48,697 nucleotides of DNA from Bacilli bacterium (GCA_900752905.1 CAADWX010000008.1:1-48697), one strand, 5' to 3'. Shown: positions 1-8,182, counted from the first letter of the stretch. Notes: generated from the letters alone by a model not told the origin. Numbers and translations: made by a program.

Positions 1-158
1 AAATTATTGTATTTTATCTTTTCTTAATATTATAAAATTTAATATAAATATTTTATTAACTGATATATATTCTTCTTTTTTTATAAATATAGTTTATACA
101 ATTGTATTATATTTTATTTATAAAAAAACAACAGGCTATAGAATATATTCAAAAAATA

Positions 159-167
159 TGCTATAAT
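159..167 (+). promoter_or_regulatory. Extended -10 promoter of the nusB operon
   Basis: TG at 159-160, one base, then TATAAT at 162-167, seventeen bases before the nusB ATG. I see no good -35 box, which is usual for extended -10 promoters. The AT-rich bases before it (1-158) hold no gene that I can see. Confidence 0.6.
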
Positions 168-183
168 TTCATAAGGTGATATT

Positions 184-588
184 ATGAATAAAACTAGAAG
201 TGAACTTAGAAAAGATATTATGACAATTTTATATCAAATAAATGTTTATAAAAAAAATAAAATGGAGTTTAATACTGATGATGTTATTAAAGAAGTAGTT
301 GAAATTGATAATGAATTTGTAAAAGAAATTGTATATGGAGTACTTACTTATCAAAATGAAATTGATTCTATTGCTAATAAATATTTAAATAATTGGACAA
401 TTGATAGACTAGGAAATACTGATAAAGCTATTTTGGAAATGAGTATATATGAACTTTTATATACTGAAACGCCCGATATTGTATGTATAAATGAAGGTAT
501 AGAACTTGCTAAATTATATAGTGATGATAGTGTGAGAAAAATGATTAATGCTGTTTTAGATAATGTATATCATAATAAGGAACAATAA
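184..588 (+). CDS. nusB: Transcription antitermination factor NusB
   Basis: All-helical RNA-binding protein that joins NusE (S10) on boxA RNA and supports antitermination of rRNA operons. The 134-residue length is typical for NusB. The C-terminal half carries the family pattern: W at about residue 71 followed by R-x-x-x-x-D-K-A-I-L, then a YELLY helix, INEGIELAK and the terminal INAVLDNV helix. The usual Phe before INAVL is Met here, a mild change. Start chosen at the ATG with AAGGTGAT six bases upstream. The stop overlaps the start of xseA by one base (TAATG), so the two are translationally coupled. Family assignment is from conserved residues; function is inferred from the family. Confidence 0.93.
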   Translation: MNKTRSELRKDIMTILYQINVYKKNKMEFNTDDVIKEVVEIDNEFVKEIVYGVLTYQNEIDSIANKYLNNWTIDRLGNTDKAILEMSIYELLYTETPDIVCINEGIELAKLYSDDSVRKMINAVLDNVYHNKEQ

Positions 589-1853
589 TGCCTGATAAGT
601 ATTTAACTATTTCATCTTTAACTAGATATTTGAAGTTTAAGTTTGACTCAGATGAAAACTTAAGAAATGTTTATTTAAGAGGTGAAATTTCTAATTTTAA
701 AAGTCATACGACAGGACATTATTATTTTTCTTTAAAAGATGAGACGAGTAAAATAAATGCAATAATGTTTAAAAATAATACTTTAAAACTAAATTTTAAG
801 CCAGAAGAAGGTATGAAAGTTTTAGTTGAAGGAGTAATTAGAATTTATGAAGCAACTGGTAGTTATCAAATATATGTAAATGACATGATTGAAGATGGAG
901 TTGGTAATCTTCATATTGCATTTGAAAAGTTAAAAGAACAATTATCTAAAGAAGGATTGTTTGATCCTAAATATAAAAAGCCAATTCCTAAAATTCCTAC
1001 AAGAATTGGAATTGTAACTGCTAAGACAGGTGCTGCAATAAAAGATATTATGAGTACAATTGAAAGAAGATTTCCAATTTGTTCTACATATTTATTTCCG
1101 TGTCTTGTTCAAGGTGAAAATGCTTCTATTGATATTGTAAAAAAAATAAAGCAGGCTGATGGCTATGGATTTGATTGTTTAATTGTTGGACGTGGTGGTG
1201 GATCATTTGAAGATCTTAATTGCTTTAACCAAGAAAATGTTGCAAGAGCAATCTTTGAAGCAAAAACTCCAATTATTAGTGCGGTTGGGCATGAAATAGA
1301 TTTTACGATAGCTGATTTTGTATCGGATTTACGAGCACCAACACCAACTGGTGCAGCTGAAATGGCTGTTCCTAATTTAAGTGATATTCAAAATAGTTTA
1401 AATCAATACAATATTAGATTAAATGAAGCTATATTAAAAAAAGTTAAGTATTTAAAATTATATTTAGAAAGTGTTAAAAATTCATATGCACTTAAAAATC
1501 CTAATTTGATGTTTGATACTAGAAAACAAAAACTTGATATGATCAGTGAAAATTTAAGTAAAAATTTACTTATCAAAATTGATAGGAATAAAGTTAGAAT
1601 TGATAATATAAAATCTAAATATGTTCTAAATAATCCTGAATCTTTGTATAAGGATAAAAAAATAAATTTAAAAAATATAATAGATAAACTTGAATTATTA
1701 AATCCGTTATCTATACTTAAAAGAGGATATACTGTAACGTATAAAGATAATAAAATAATAAAAAATATTAATGATATAAGTAAAAATGATATTGTTAATA
1801 TAAGAATAAATGATGGATATATAGATGCTAAAGTAATTGATGTAAGAAAGTAG
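588..1853 (+). CDS. xseA: Exodeoxyribonuclease VII large subunit
   Basis: Catalytic and DNA-binding subunit of ExoVII, which degrades single-stranded DNA to short oligonucleotides in recombination and mismatch repair. The 421 residues contain an N-terminal OB fold (about 1-100, with GEISNFK and GHYYFSLKD), then the central nuclease domain with the highly conserved GRGGGSFEDL, AVGHEIDFTIADFVSDLRAPTP and GAAE motifs, and a long helical C-terminal part that binds the small subunits. A KRGYT strand near the end is also typical. It shares its first base with the nusB stop and is followed seven bases later by xseB, so nusB-xseA-xseB is one operon, an arrangement common in Bacillota. Confidence 0.96.
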   Translation: MPDKYLTISSLTRYLKFKFDSDENLRNVYLRGEISNFKSHTTGHYYFSLKDETSKINAIMFKNNTLKLNFKPEEGMKVLVEGVIRIYEATGSYQIYVNDMIEDGVGNLHIAFEKLKEQLSKEGLFDPKYKKPIPKIPTRIGIVTAKTGAAIKDIMSTIERRFPICSTYLFPCLVQGENASIDIVKKIKQADGYGFDCLIVGRGGGSFEDLNCFNQENVARAIFEAKTPIISAVGHEIDFTIADFVSDLRAPTPTGAAEMAVPNLSDIQNSLNQYNIRLNEAILKKVKYLKLYLESVKNSYALKNPNLMFDTRKQKLDMISENLSKNLLIKIDRNKVRIDNIKSKYVLNNPESLYKDKKINLKNIIDKLELLNPLSILKRGYTVTYKDNKIIKNINDISKNDIVNIRINDGYIDAKVIDVRK

Positions 1854-1860
1854 GTAACTT

Positions 1861-2076
1861 ATGAAATTTGAAGATAAAATAAAAGAATTAGAATCTATAG
1901 TAAATGAATTAGAAAATAATGAAATAGATTTAGATGATTCTATAAAAAAATATACAGATGCTATGAAACTTGTTAAAGAATGTGATAAAGAATTGAAAGA
2001 TATTGAAAAAAAAGTAAATAAAATAGTATCTGAAAATGGAGAAGAAGAAGATTTTAAGGAAGAAACTACTGAATAA
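1861..2076 (+). CDS. xseB: Exodeoxyribonuclease VII small subunit
   Basis: Small helical subunit of ExoVII that binds in several copies to the C-terminal helices of XseA. It has 71 residues, the normal size. The pattern F-E-D-K-I-K-E-L-E-x-I-V-x-x-L-E at the N-terminus and L-D-D-S-I-K-K-Y-x-x-x-M at residues about 24-36 is the family signature. The C-terminus is a short acidic tail. The AGGTAACTT just before the ATG is a weak Shine-Dalgarno that overlaps the end of xseA, which fits translational coupling. A terminator hairpin begins inside the last codons. Confidence 0.93.
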   Translation: MKFEDKIKELESIVNELENNEIDLDDSIKKYTDAMKLVKECDKELKDIEKKVNKIVSENGEEEDFKEETTE

Positions 2077-2087
2077 GTAGTTTTTTT
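2063..2087 (+). terminator. Intrinsic terminator after xseB
   Basis: AAACTAC and GTAGTTT form a 7-bp stem around a 7-base loop, followed by a run of T. The stem includes the xseB stop codon, ending the nusB operon. A second, weaker hairpin with a T run (AAATG/CATTT, about 2119-2137) lies just ahead of spoIVB. Confidence 0.75.
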
Positions 2088-2154
2088 GAATTTATTTTTA
2101 AATTTTAATTAAAATATAAATGTAGTCTGCATTTTTTTGTTAGGAGATGTTTTC

Positions 2155-3150
2155 ATGACAAAAAAAATAAAAAGTTTTTCATTACTTCTTCTTTTTGCTC
2201 TATTAGTTTTGCCATCTAAAATTTATGCGTATTCTGATTATATTTATGTTGGAGGAGAAAATATAGGTATAAAAATTAATTCTAAGGGAGTTTTAGTTGT
2301 TGGAACATATTCTGTAAATGGAATTGATGTAGCACAAAAATCTGGAATTAAAAATGGAGATATGATAATTGAGATAAATAATAATAAAGTATCATCTATT
2401 GATGATATGGTTTCACAGATAAGTAAAGCAAATAAAGAAAGTATTCAAGTATCATATATAAGAGAAAATAAAAAATATAATACTGATTTAAATGTTATAA
2501 AAGATTCTAATATATATAAGACTGGTCTTTATGTAAAAGATTCAATAACTGGAATAGGAACACTTACTTATATTGATCCCAAAAGCAAAATATTTGGAGC
2601 TTTAGGCCATGAAATAAAGGAATCAAATACAGGAATAATATTAGAAATAAAAGATGGTACTATATATAATTCAACAGTTACAAGTATTGATAGAAGTTCA
2701 TCTGGTAATCCTGGTAGTAAAAATGCAACACTTGATTATTCAAAAGAAATAGGAAAAATTTCTAATAATACTGAAAAAGGTATTTTTGGTAAATATAATG
2801 ATATAATTCAAAATAAAAAACTTTATAAAGTAGCTAATGAAAAAGATATAAAAACTGGAAATGCTAAAATCTTAACTGTATTAGAAGGGTCTGAAGTAAA
2901 GGAATATGATATTAATATAATAAAAATTAATTTGAAAAATGGCGAAACTAAAAATATAATCTTTGAAATTACAGATAAAGAATTACTTAATTCTACAGGT
3001 GGTGTTGTGCAAGGAATGAGTGGTTCACCTATAATTCAAGATAATAAAATAATTGGAGCAGTAACGCATGTTGTTGTTGATAATCCTATAAAAGGATATG
3101 GTATATTTATAACTAACATGTTAGAAGAAGGTGAAAAGAAAGAGACATAG
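2155..3150 (+). CDS. spoIVB: SpoIVB serine peptidase, sporulation signalling (S55)
   Basis: Forespore-secreted protease that cleaves SpoIVFA and so triggers processing of pro-SigK in the mother cell. The protein of 331 residues has an N-terminal hydrophobic signal/anchor (about 8-26), a PDZ domain (about 45-118) and an S55 peptidase domain. The catalytic His lies in GALGHE (H152) and the catalytic Ser in GMSGSP (S291). I chose the ATG at 2155 because AGGAG lies eight bases upstream; an in-frame TTG at 2137 lies before this ribosome binding site. It is shorter than the Bacillus protein (about 425 residues), mainly between the signal and PDZ. It follows xseB directly: ispA, dxs, tlyA, argR and recN, often found between them, are absent, and spo0A does not follow. 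Confidence 0.93.
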   Translation: MTKKIKSFSLLLLFALLVLPSKIYAYSDYIYVGGENIGIKINSKGVLVVGTYSVNGIDVAQKSGIKNGDMIIEINNNKVSSIDDMVSQISKANKESIQVSYIRENKKYNTDLNVIKDSNIYKTGLYVKDSITGIGTLTYIDPKSKIFGALGHEIKESNTGIILEIKDGTIYNSTVTSIDRSSSGNPGSKNATLDYSKEIGKISNNTEKGIFGKYNDIIQNKKLYKVANEKDIKTGNAKILTVLEGSEVKEYDINIIKINLKNGETKNIIFEITDKELLNSTGGVVQGMSGSPIIQDNKIIGAVTHVVVDNPIKGYGIFITNMLEEGEKKET

Positions 3151-3167
3151 TGTCTCTTATTTTTTTA
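3140..3167. terminator. Terminator between spoIVB and the methyltransferase gene
   Basis: Perfect 8-bp stem AAGAGACA/TGTCTCTT with loop TAG, followed on the plus strand by ATTTTTTT. The loop is the spoIVB stop codon. It may also serve the convergent gene, though its U tract is poorer on that strand. Confidence 0.85.
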
Positions 3168-3930
3168 ATATATCAATAGTATGTGCACTGGATCCTATCA
3201 TATCTTTTCTATCAGAAATACTTAATACATATTCAATAAATTTATCAAATTCTTTATCGCTCATTTTATTTAAAGTGTTTCTCATATAATTTGCTGGACC
3301 ATCTGGAGTAATTATTTTAATTCTATTTAAATTTACTTTTTCGTTTAGTTTATCTATATCTTCTATTCTATATACACTATATAGATTATTATCCCATTTA
3401 ATACATTTAAAACTATCATCAATCATCTTATTTTCTATTGCGTTTAATATATTATTATCTTTAAATCCATGTGTTAATATACAATAATCATTCATTATAT
3501 ATGCTACCATTATTATTCCATCTTTTTTTGTAATTCTTTTTGCTTCGTTAAGTGCTTTTATTTTATCATTTTCATCAATAAGATGATACATAGGACCAAA
3601 TAAAAGTGTTAAATCGAATGTTTCATCTTTGAATCTTGATAAATCTATAGCGTTTCCTTGATAAGATTTAATTTTATCGTATTTTTTTATATAACTTAAA
3701 TTATGTTTTACGAGTTCAATTGCTGTAACATCATATCCTTGATTAGAAAGCTCTATTGAATATTTTCCTGTTCCAGCTCCTATATCTATTATTTTAGGAT
3801 TATTCATTTTGTTTAAATAATCATGAATATATTTTAATGTTACTATAAATTCAACTTTTCCATGTCTTCTAGTTAGTCTTTTATCTTCATTGAATTTATT
3901 ATAATATTCAATTAATTCTTTTTCGTTCAT
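3157..3930 (-). CDS. Class I SAM-dependent methyltransferase
   Basis: Probable small-molecule or macromolecule methyltransferase of unknown substrate. Of 257 residues, about 45-150 form a Rossmann methyltransferase core: motif I is DIGAGTGKYS (about 49-58), followed by an acidic residue at the end of the second strand (VTAIEL, about 73-78) and motif IV-like TLLFGPMYHL. The C-terminal 90 residues are less conserved. The family (UbiE/BioC-like, methyltransf_11/25 type) is clear, but nothing in the sequence or neighbours shows the substrate. The start has GAGGTAA upstream with normal spacing. It stands alone on the minus strand between two sporulation genes. Confidence 0.75.
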   Translation of the reverse strand: MNEKELIEYYNKFNEDKRLTRRHGKVEFIVTLKYIHDYLNKMNNPKIIDIGAGTGKYSIELSNQGYDVTAIELVKHNLSYIKKYDKIKSYQGNAIDLSRFKDETFDLTLLFGPMYHLIDENDKIKALNEAKRITKKDGIIMVAYIMNDYCILTHGFKDNNILNAIENKMIDDSFKCIKWDNNLYSVYRIEDIDKLNEKVNLNRIKIITPDGPANYMRNTLNKMSDKEFDKFIEYVLSISDRKDMIGSSAHTIDILKK

Positions 3931-4089
3931 ATAAATTACCTCATAAATATATTACTATAATTATAATATTTTTTCTAGTGTGTTTATTGTATTAATTATA
4001 TTAATTATAATTATATTATAATAATGGAAAATAGAAGATTAATATCTATAAAAAATAACAAATAGAACAAAGAATTCTAAGATTGTTAA

Positions 4090-4119
4090 TGAATAAATAC
4101 TAAATCTTTTTTCATAATA
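4090..4119 (+). promoter_or_regulatory. SigG/SigF-type promoter of sigG
   Basis: TGAATA (4090-4095), a 17-base spacer, then CATAATA (4113-4119). The SigG consensus of Bacillus is TGAATA, 17-18 bases, CATACTA, so only one base differs. The predicted start point falls at the Shine-Dalgarno, giving a leader of about 15 bases. SigF and SigG recognise overlapping sequences, so either could use it; autoregulation of sigG is known in Bacillus. Confidence 0.7.
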
Positions 4120-4139
4120 AAATGAAAGGAGATTTTTTT

Positions 4140-4916
4140 ATGGCACGTCATAAAGTTGAGATTTGTGGCGTGAATACTGCGAATATTAAGGTTTTAAAAT
4201 CTGAAGAAATGACCTCTTTATTTAAAAAATATAAAGAGGGTGATGAAAGTGCTAAGGAGGAATTAATTAATGGAAATTTAAGACTTGTTTTATCTATATT
4301 AAAAAAGTATAACAATAGATGTGATAATATGGATGATTTATTTCAAGTAGGATGTATTGGGTTAATTAAAGCAATAGATAATTTTGATCTTTCTCATGAT
4401 GTGAAATTTTCTACATATGCTGTTCCTATGATTCTAGGTGAGGTAAGAAGATATTTAAGAGATTCATCTTCTATTAGAATTGCACGTAGTATAAAAGATA
4501 CTGCTTATAAAATAATGAAAGCAAAAGAAGAATTAACAAATAATATGGGAAGAGAACCTAGTATTAAAGAAATAAGTGAGTATTTAGGAATAGATGAATT
4601 TGATTGTATTACTGCTGTTGATTCTATGAAGGAAACTCTTAGTATGTATGAACCTATTTATAATGATGGTGGGGATACAATTTATTTAGCGGATCAAATT
4701 GATGATAAAGAAAATGCTAAGTATCCTATTGAACTAAAGCTTGCTTTAAGGGATGCCATAGGTAAATTAAAGGAAAAAGAAAAATATATATTATTATCTA
4801 GATATATTGTTGGAAAAACTCAACTTGAACTTGCTGATGAAATTGGTATAAGCCAAGCTCAAATATCTAGATTAGAAAAAAGTGGTATTGAAAATATTAA
4901 GAAAATGATTTCATAA
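4140..4916 (+). CDS. sigG: RNA polymerase sporulation sigma factor SigG
   Basis: Late forespore sigma factor. The 258 residues (Bacillus SigG has 260) include an N-terminal MARHKVEICGV that closely matches the SigG N-terminus and separates it from SigF. Region 2 (about 30-100) has NGNLRLVLS, DLFQVGCIGLIKAIDNFD and KFSTYAVPMILGEVRRYLRD; region 4 ends with LADEIGISQAQISRLEKSGI. I chose the ATG at 4140: the upstream in-frame ATG at 4122 lies before the strong AAAGGAGA and would translate the ribosome binding site itself. The spoIIGA-sigE pair that precedes sigG in Bacillus is not present here. The gene has its own SigG-like promoter. Confidence 0.96.
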   Translation: MARHKVEICGVNTANIKVLKSEEMTSLFKKYKEGDESAKEELINGNLRLVLSILKKYNNRCDNMDDLFQVGCIGLIKAIDNFDLSHDVKFSTYAVPMILGEVRRYLRDSSSIRIARSIKDTAYKIMKAKEELTNNMGREPSIKEISEYLGIDEFDCITAVDSMKETLSMYEPIYNDGGDTIYLADQIDDKENAKYPIELKLALRDAIGKLKEKEKYILLSRYIVGKTQLELADEIGISQAQISRLEKSGIENIKKMIS

Positions 4917-4955
4917 AATAAATAGTTTAATAATATTATTTTATAGGTGGTTATT

Positions 4956-5180
4956 ATGCACTTATCAGAACTTCAAAGTAAGCAAATTGTTAATATAAAA
5001 GATGGTAAGAATGTTGGTAAAATAGTTGATGCAATAATAGATGGTAATGGTAATACTTTATCTTTTGTTGTTCAAAGAGGAAAATTATTTATGAATGTTA
5101 TTGGAAAAAATGATATTGAAATTAAGTGGAGTCAAATTAAAAAAATAGGCGAGGATGTTATTTTAGTAGATATAAATTAG
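4956..5180 (+). CDS. ylmC: YlmC/YmxH-family PRC-barrel sporulation protein
   Basis: A 74-residue protein with one PRC-barrel fold: L-S-E-L-Q-S-K-x-I-V-N at the start, then a G-K-x-V-G-K-I-V-D-A turn and a terminal ILVDI strand. The family sits next to sigG in many spore formers, which matches the position here, but its biochemical role is unknown. The ATG at 4956 was chosen because GGTGG lies six bases before it; the in-frame GTG at 4947 lies inside that ribosome binding site. It probably shares the sigG transcript, since no terminator is seen in the 39-base gap. Confidence 0.85.
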   Translation: MHLSELQSKQIVNIKDGKNVGKIVDAIIDGNGNTLSFVVQRGKLFMNVIGKNDIEIKWSQIKKIGEDVILVDIN

Positions 5181-5186
5181 ATATTT

Positions 5187-5195
5187 TGATATAAT
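5187..5195 (+). promoter_or_regulatory. Extended -10 promoter before the glycosyltransferase
   Basis: TG, one base, TATAAT at 5190-5195, eighteen bases before the chosen start. There is no clear -35 box. Confidence 0.5.
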
Positions 5196-5212
5196 TTTAT
5201 TAGGTGGTAAGA

Positions 5213-6217
5213 ATGAAAATATTATTATATACTGAATTAGAAAAAACAATTGGTAAATCAGGTCTTGGAAAAGCTATACAACATCAAATTAGAGCTTTAG
5301 AAGAGAATGGTATTGAATATACTAAAAATCCTCATGATGATTATGATATAGCGCATATAAATTGGTATGGTATAAAGTCTTATATGGTTGCTAAAAAAGC
5401 TAAAAGAATGGGTAAAAAGGTTATATATCATGCTCATTCAACTGAAGAAGATTTTAGAAATTCTTTTAAGTTTTCTAATGCTATAGCGCCTCTTTTTAAA
5501 TGGTGGATTTGTAAGTGTTATAGATTAGGTGATTTTATAATTACTCCAACTGAATATTCTAAGAAATTATTAGAAAACTATAATTTGAATAGACCTATTA
5601 AGGCAATATCTAATGGAATAGATACTGCTGTATTTAAACCATCAAAAAAACTAGGTGATGAGTTTAGAAAAAAATATGGATTTAAAAATGATGATAAAGT
5701 TATTCTTGGAATAGGATTATATCTTGAAAGAAAAGGAATATTAGATTTTGTTGAACTTGCTAAAAGATTAAAAGATTATAAATTTATATGGTTTGGATAT
5801 ACTGATTTAAAACTTGTACCTAAAAAGATAAAAGATGCTGTAAATACTAAACTAGATAATTTAATATTTGCTGGATATGTCCCACAGATAGAAATTATAA
5901 AGGCTATGAATGGAGCTGATTTGTATATTTTTCCAACTTTGGAAGAAACTGAAGGAATACCTATACTTGAGGCTTTAGCGTGTAAACAGAATGCTATTGT
6001 AAGAGATATTGGGGTATTTGACTGGCTTCGTGAAAATGAGGATGTATATAAAGCTAAAGATGTTGATGATTTTGAGGTGAAGATTAAAAAAATTATTAAT
6101 AAAGAATTACCTTCTCTTACTCAAAATGGTTATAAGATAGCTTATATGAAAGATGTAAAAAAAGTTGGTAAGGAATTAATTAATGTATATAATGATGTTT
6201 TAAATGAAAAATATTAG
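5213..6217 (+). CDS. GT4-family glycosyltransferase
   Basis: Retaining glycosyltransferase of the GT-B fold (glycosyl transferase group 1), cytoplasmic and without membrane segments. The N-terminal half (about 1-165) holds the acceptor side, with HINWYGIKS and VIYHAHSTEEDF. The C-terminal half starts near KVILGIGLYLERKG and ends in the nucleotide-sugar site EETEGIPILEAL, an E-x7-E motif. Such enzymes make glycolipids for lipoteichoic acid or outer polysaccharides, but the sugar and acceptor cannot be read from sequence. The ATG at 5213 has AGGTGG upstream; an in-frame GTG at 5204 lies within that site. It seems to have its own promoter. Confidence 0.85.
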   Translation: MKILLYTELEKTIGKSGLGKAIQHQIRALEENGIEYTKNPHDDYDIAHINWYGIKSYMVAKKAKRMGKKVIYHAHSTEEDFRNSFKFSNAIAPLFKWWICKCYRLGDFIITPTEYSKKLLENYNLNRPIKAISNGIDTAVFKPSKKLGDEFRKKYGFKNDDKVILGIGLYLERKGILDFVELAKRLKDYKFIWFGYTDLKLVPKKIKDAVNTKLDNLIFAGYVPQIEIIKAMNGADLYIFPTLEETEGIPILEALACKQNAIVRDIGVFDWLRENEDVYKAKDVDDFEVKIKKIINKELPSLTQNGYKIAYMKDVKKVGKELINVYNDVLNEKY

Positions 6218-6236
6218 ATTACACTAATATTTTTTT

Positions 6237-6264
6237 TTGAATATTATTTTATTTTTGCTATAAT
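6237..6264 (+). promoter_or_regulatory. SigA-type promoter of the apbE operon
   Basis: TTGAAT (6237-6242), 16-base spacer, TATAAT (6259-6264), with TG at 6256-6257 as an extended -10. It stands eighteen bases before the apbE start. Confidence 0.7.
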
Positions 6265-6281
6265 TATTAAAGGTGATATGA

Positions 6282-7298
6282 ATGAAAACAAATATAAATA
6301 AAATTATTTGGAGTATATTGTTTATATTAATTATATTGTTTATTTTATATTTTTTTATATTTAATAAAAATAATAATGAATATGTTAGAACTTTTGAATA
6401 TATGGATACTTATATTGAAGTGAGAATTTATGGAAGTAGTAAAAATAAAATAAATAAGATGTTAGATAGAATAGAAAATTTATATAAAGAATATTCAATT
6501 TTAACAGATAAATATAATGAATATGATGGTGTTAATAATGTATATTATATAAATAATAATAAAGAAGATGTATCTTATTTAAAGATTGATAAAAGACTAT
6601 ATGAGTTAATTGAATATTCTCTTAGTTTTTATGATAAAACAGATGGTATGTTTGATATAAGTATAGGAAATGTAATTGATGTATGGCATGATTATAGAAC
6701 TTTAAACATGGGTCTTCCATTAATGGATGAATTGACATTAGCGCATTCATATGATAAAAAAATAGAACTTGGGGATAATTATACTATTAAAAATAATCAT
6801 CCTAATATTGATTTAGGTGGTATAGCAAAAGGATATACTTCACAAAAGGCGAAAGAAATATTAGAAAGTAATGGATTTGATTCTTATTTAATAAATGCTG
6901 GTGGTAATGTTGTTGTGGGTAATTATTATAAAAGTAATGGAAAATATAAAATAGGAATAGAAAATCCTGATACTGGTGGAGTATTTAAAATTGTATCTAC
7001 TAATAATAAAAGTGTAATAACAAGTGGAAGTTATGAAAGGTATTATGAAGTTGATGGTGTTAGATATTCACATATAATAAGCCCTAAAACATTATATCCT
7101 ACTAATTATACAAAGAGTGTTACTGTTATATGTGATGATTCAGCATATGGTGATATATTATCTACTTATTTATTTTTGATCCCTGTTGATGAAGGAATTA
7201 AATATGTAGAAAAATTAGATGGTGTAGAAGCAATATGGTATATTGATTCTAATAATGTAAAAATGTCTAGTGGATTTAAGGAATATATATATGAATAA
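6282..7298 (+). CDS. apbE: FAD:protein FMN transferase (ApbE/FmnB)
   Basis: Membrane-anchored enzyme that moves FMN from FAD onto a Thr/Ser of target flavoproteins outside the membrane. The 338 residues begin with one transmembrane anchor (about 8-28) with no lipobox Cys. Family motifs follow: the EYMDTYIEV strand, DISIGNVIDVW, DLGGIAKGYTSQ, INAGGNVVVG, VITSGSYERY and the metal-binding region HIISPKTLYPTN. Start at the ATG preceded by AAGGTGAT. It overlaps the next gene by eight bases. With the two following genes it resembles fmnB-eetA-eetB of flavin-based extracellular electron transfer loci; no FMN-accepting protein or type II NADH dehydrogenase is seen in this window. Confidence 0.92.
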   Translation: MKTNINKIIWSILFILIILFILYFFIFNKNNNEYVRTFEYMDTYIEVRIYGSSKNKINKMLDRIENLYKEYSILTDKYNEYDGVNNVYYINNNKEDVSYLKIDKRLYELIEYSLSFYDKTDGMFDISIGNVIDVWHDYRTLNMGLPLMDELTLAHSYDKKIELGDNYTIKNNHPNIDLGGIAKGYTSQKAKEILESNGFDSYLINAGGNVVVGNYYKSNGKYKIGIENPDTGGVFKIVSTNNKSVITSGSYERYYEVDGVRYSHIISPKTLYPTNYTKSVTVICDDSAYGDILSTYLFLIPVDEGIKYVEKLDGVEAIWYIDSNNVKMSSGFKEYIYE

Positions 7299-7641
7299 AA
7301 ATGATATAAAGCTAATAATAATAGTTTTTACTTTTTCTATATTACTGTTTATAATTATTTATTTTAATAGGGGTGAATCTAATTATGCTTATGTATATAG
7401 AAAAGATGAACTTATTAAAAAAATTGATTTAAATAAATCTGGTATATATGAAGTAGATGGAAAAAATGGAGTAGTAAAAATAGAGGTTAATAATAAAAGA
7501 ATAAGAGTAAAAGATGAAAATAGTAAGTATCACTTGTGTTCTAAACAAGGATATATAAGTGATAAAAATTCATCTATTATATGCCTTCCAAATGAAATTT
7601 ATATAAAGCTAGAGAGTAATTTAGATACTATAAGTAGGTGA
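7291..7641 (+). CDS. NusG domain II membrane protein (EetA-like)
   Basis: Small membrane-anchored protein of 116 residues: one N-terminal transmembrane segment (about 8-26) and an extracellular all-beta NusG-II domain (about 40-105) with G-I-Y-E-V-x-G, a run of short strands and LCSKQGYIS followed by ICLPNEIYIKL, as in the NusG_II family. In Listeria the protein of this type is EetA, part of the flavin-based electron transfer locus. The ATG at 7291 was chosen because AAGGAA lies upstream; the longer in-frame start at 7270 would overlap apbE more. Its TGA stop touches the ribosome binding site of the next gene, so the three genes are one operon. Confidence 0.8.
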   Translation: MNKNDIKLIIIVFTFSILLFIIIYFNRGESNYAYVYRKDELIKKIDLNKSGIYEVDGKNGVVKIEVNNKRIRVKDENSKYHLCSKQGYISDKNSSIICLPNEIYIKLESNLDTISR

Positions 7642-7646
7642 TGCAT

Positions 7647-8129
7647 ATGAAAAAAGATATTAGACTAGCTGCTTTTTTAGCACTATCTGTTGTACTTTCT
7701 TTAATTGAAAGTTTTATTCCTATTATAAATGGTTCTTTTTTTGGAATTAAAGTTGGAATTTCAAATGTTGTGTTTATTTACATATTATATAAGTATTCAT
7801 ATAAAGAAGCTATTTTTCTTAGTATACTTAGAGTTATTTTAATTGGAATGATAAGAACCGGTATATTTAATACAACTTTTTTCTTTAGTTTATCTGGAGC
7901 GCTTGTTAGTATGACTATGATGTTTTTATTTAAAAAAATTACTAAGTTATCTATTATAGGTATTAGTATTATTGGATCTATTTCTCATATGATGACTCAA
8001 TTATTTTGTACATTTTTATTTATAGAAAATTTTAATATTTTATATATTATGCCACTTATACTTGTTTCATCTTGTATAACTGGAATTATAACTGGAATAA
8101 TTTCTAAAATGTTAATAGAAAAAATATAA
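7647..8129 (+). CDS. Gx transporter family membrane protein (EetB-like)
   Basis: Integral membrane protein of 160 residues with about five hydrophobic segments. The N-terminal pattern GIKVGISNVVFIYILYKYSYKEA followed by an R-V-I-L-I-G-M-I-R-T-G-I-F helix is the signature of the family named after heptaprenyl diphosphate synthase component I, related to ECF-type substrate-binding membrane subunits. It is likely a transporter, not a synthase, and EetB of Listeria belongs here. The ATG at 7647 is six bases after AGGTG; the ATG at 7641 lies directly on that site. The substrate is unknown; flavin or a quinone precursor are possibilities. Confidence 0.8.
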   Translation: MKKDIRLAAFLALSVVLSLIESFIPIINGSFFGIKVGISNVVFIYILYKYSYKEAIFLSILRVILIGMIRTGIFNTTFFFSLSGALVSMTMMFLFKKITKLSIIGISIIGSISHMMTQLFCTFLFIENFNILYIMPLILVSSCITGIITGIISKMLIEKI

Positions 8130-8182
8130 ATTTCACAAAATAAACATATTTTTATTATATTTTATATTAAGGAAGTGATGTC

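Noticed and set aside
4122..4140. Upstream in-frame start of sigG and similar extended starts at 2137, 4947, 5204, 15465, 36802, 38160 and 48563
   Set aside because: In each case the extension lies over or before the ribosome binding site, or in a neighbouring gene or terminator, and the inner start has correct spacing and the family's usual N-terminus.
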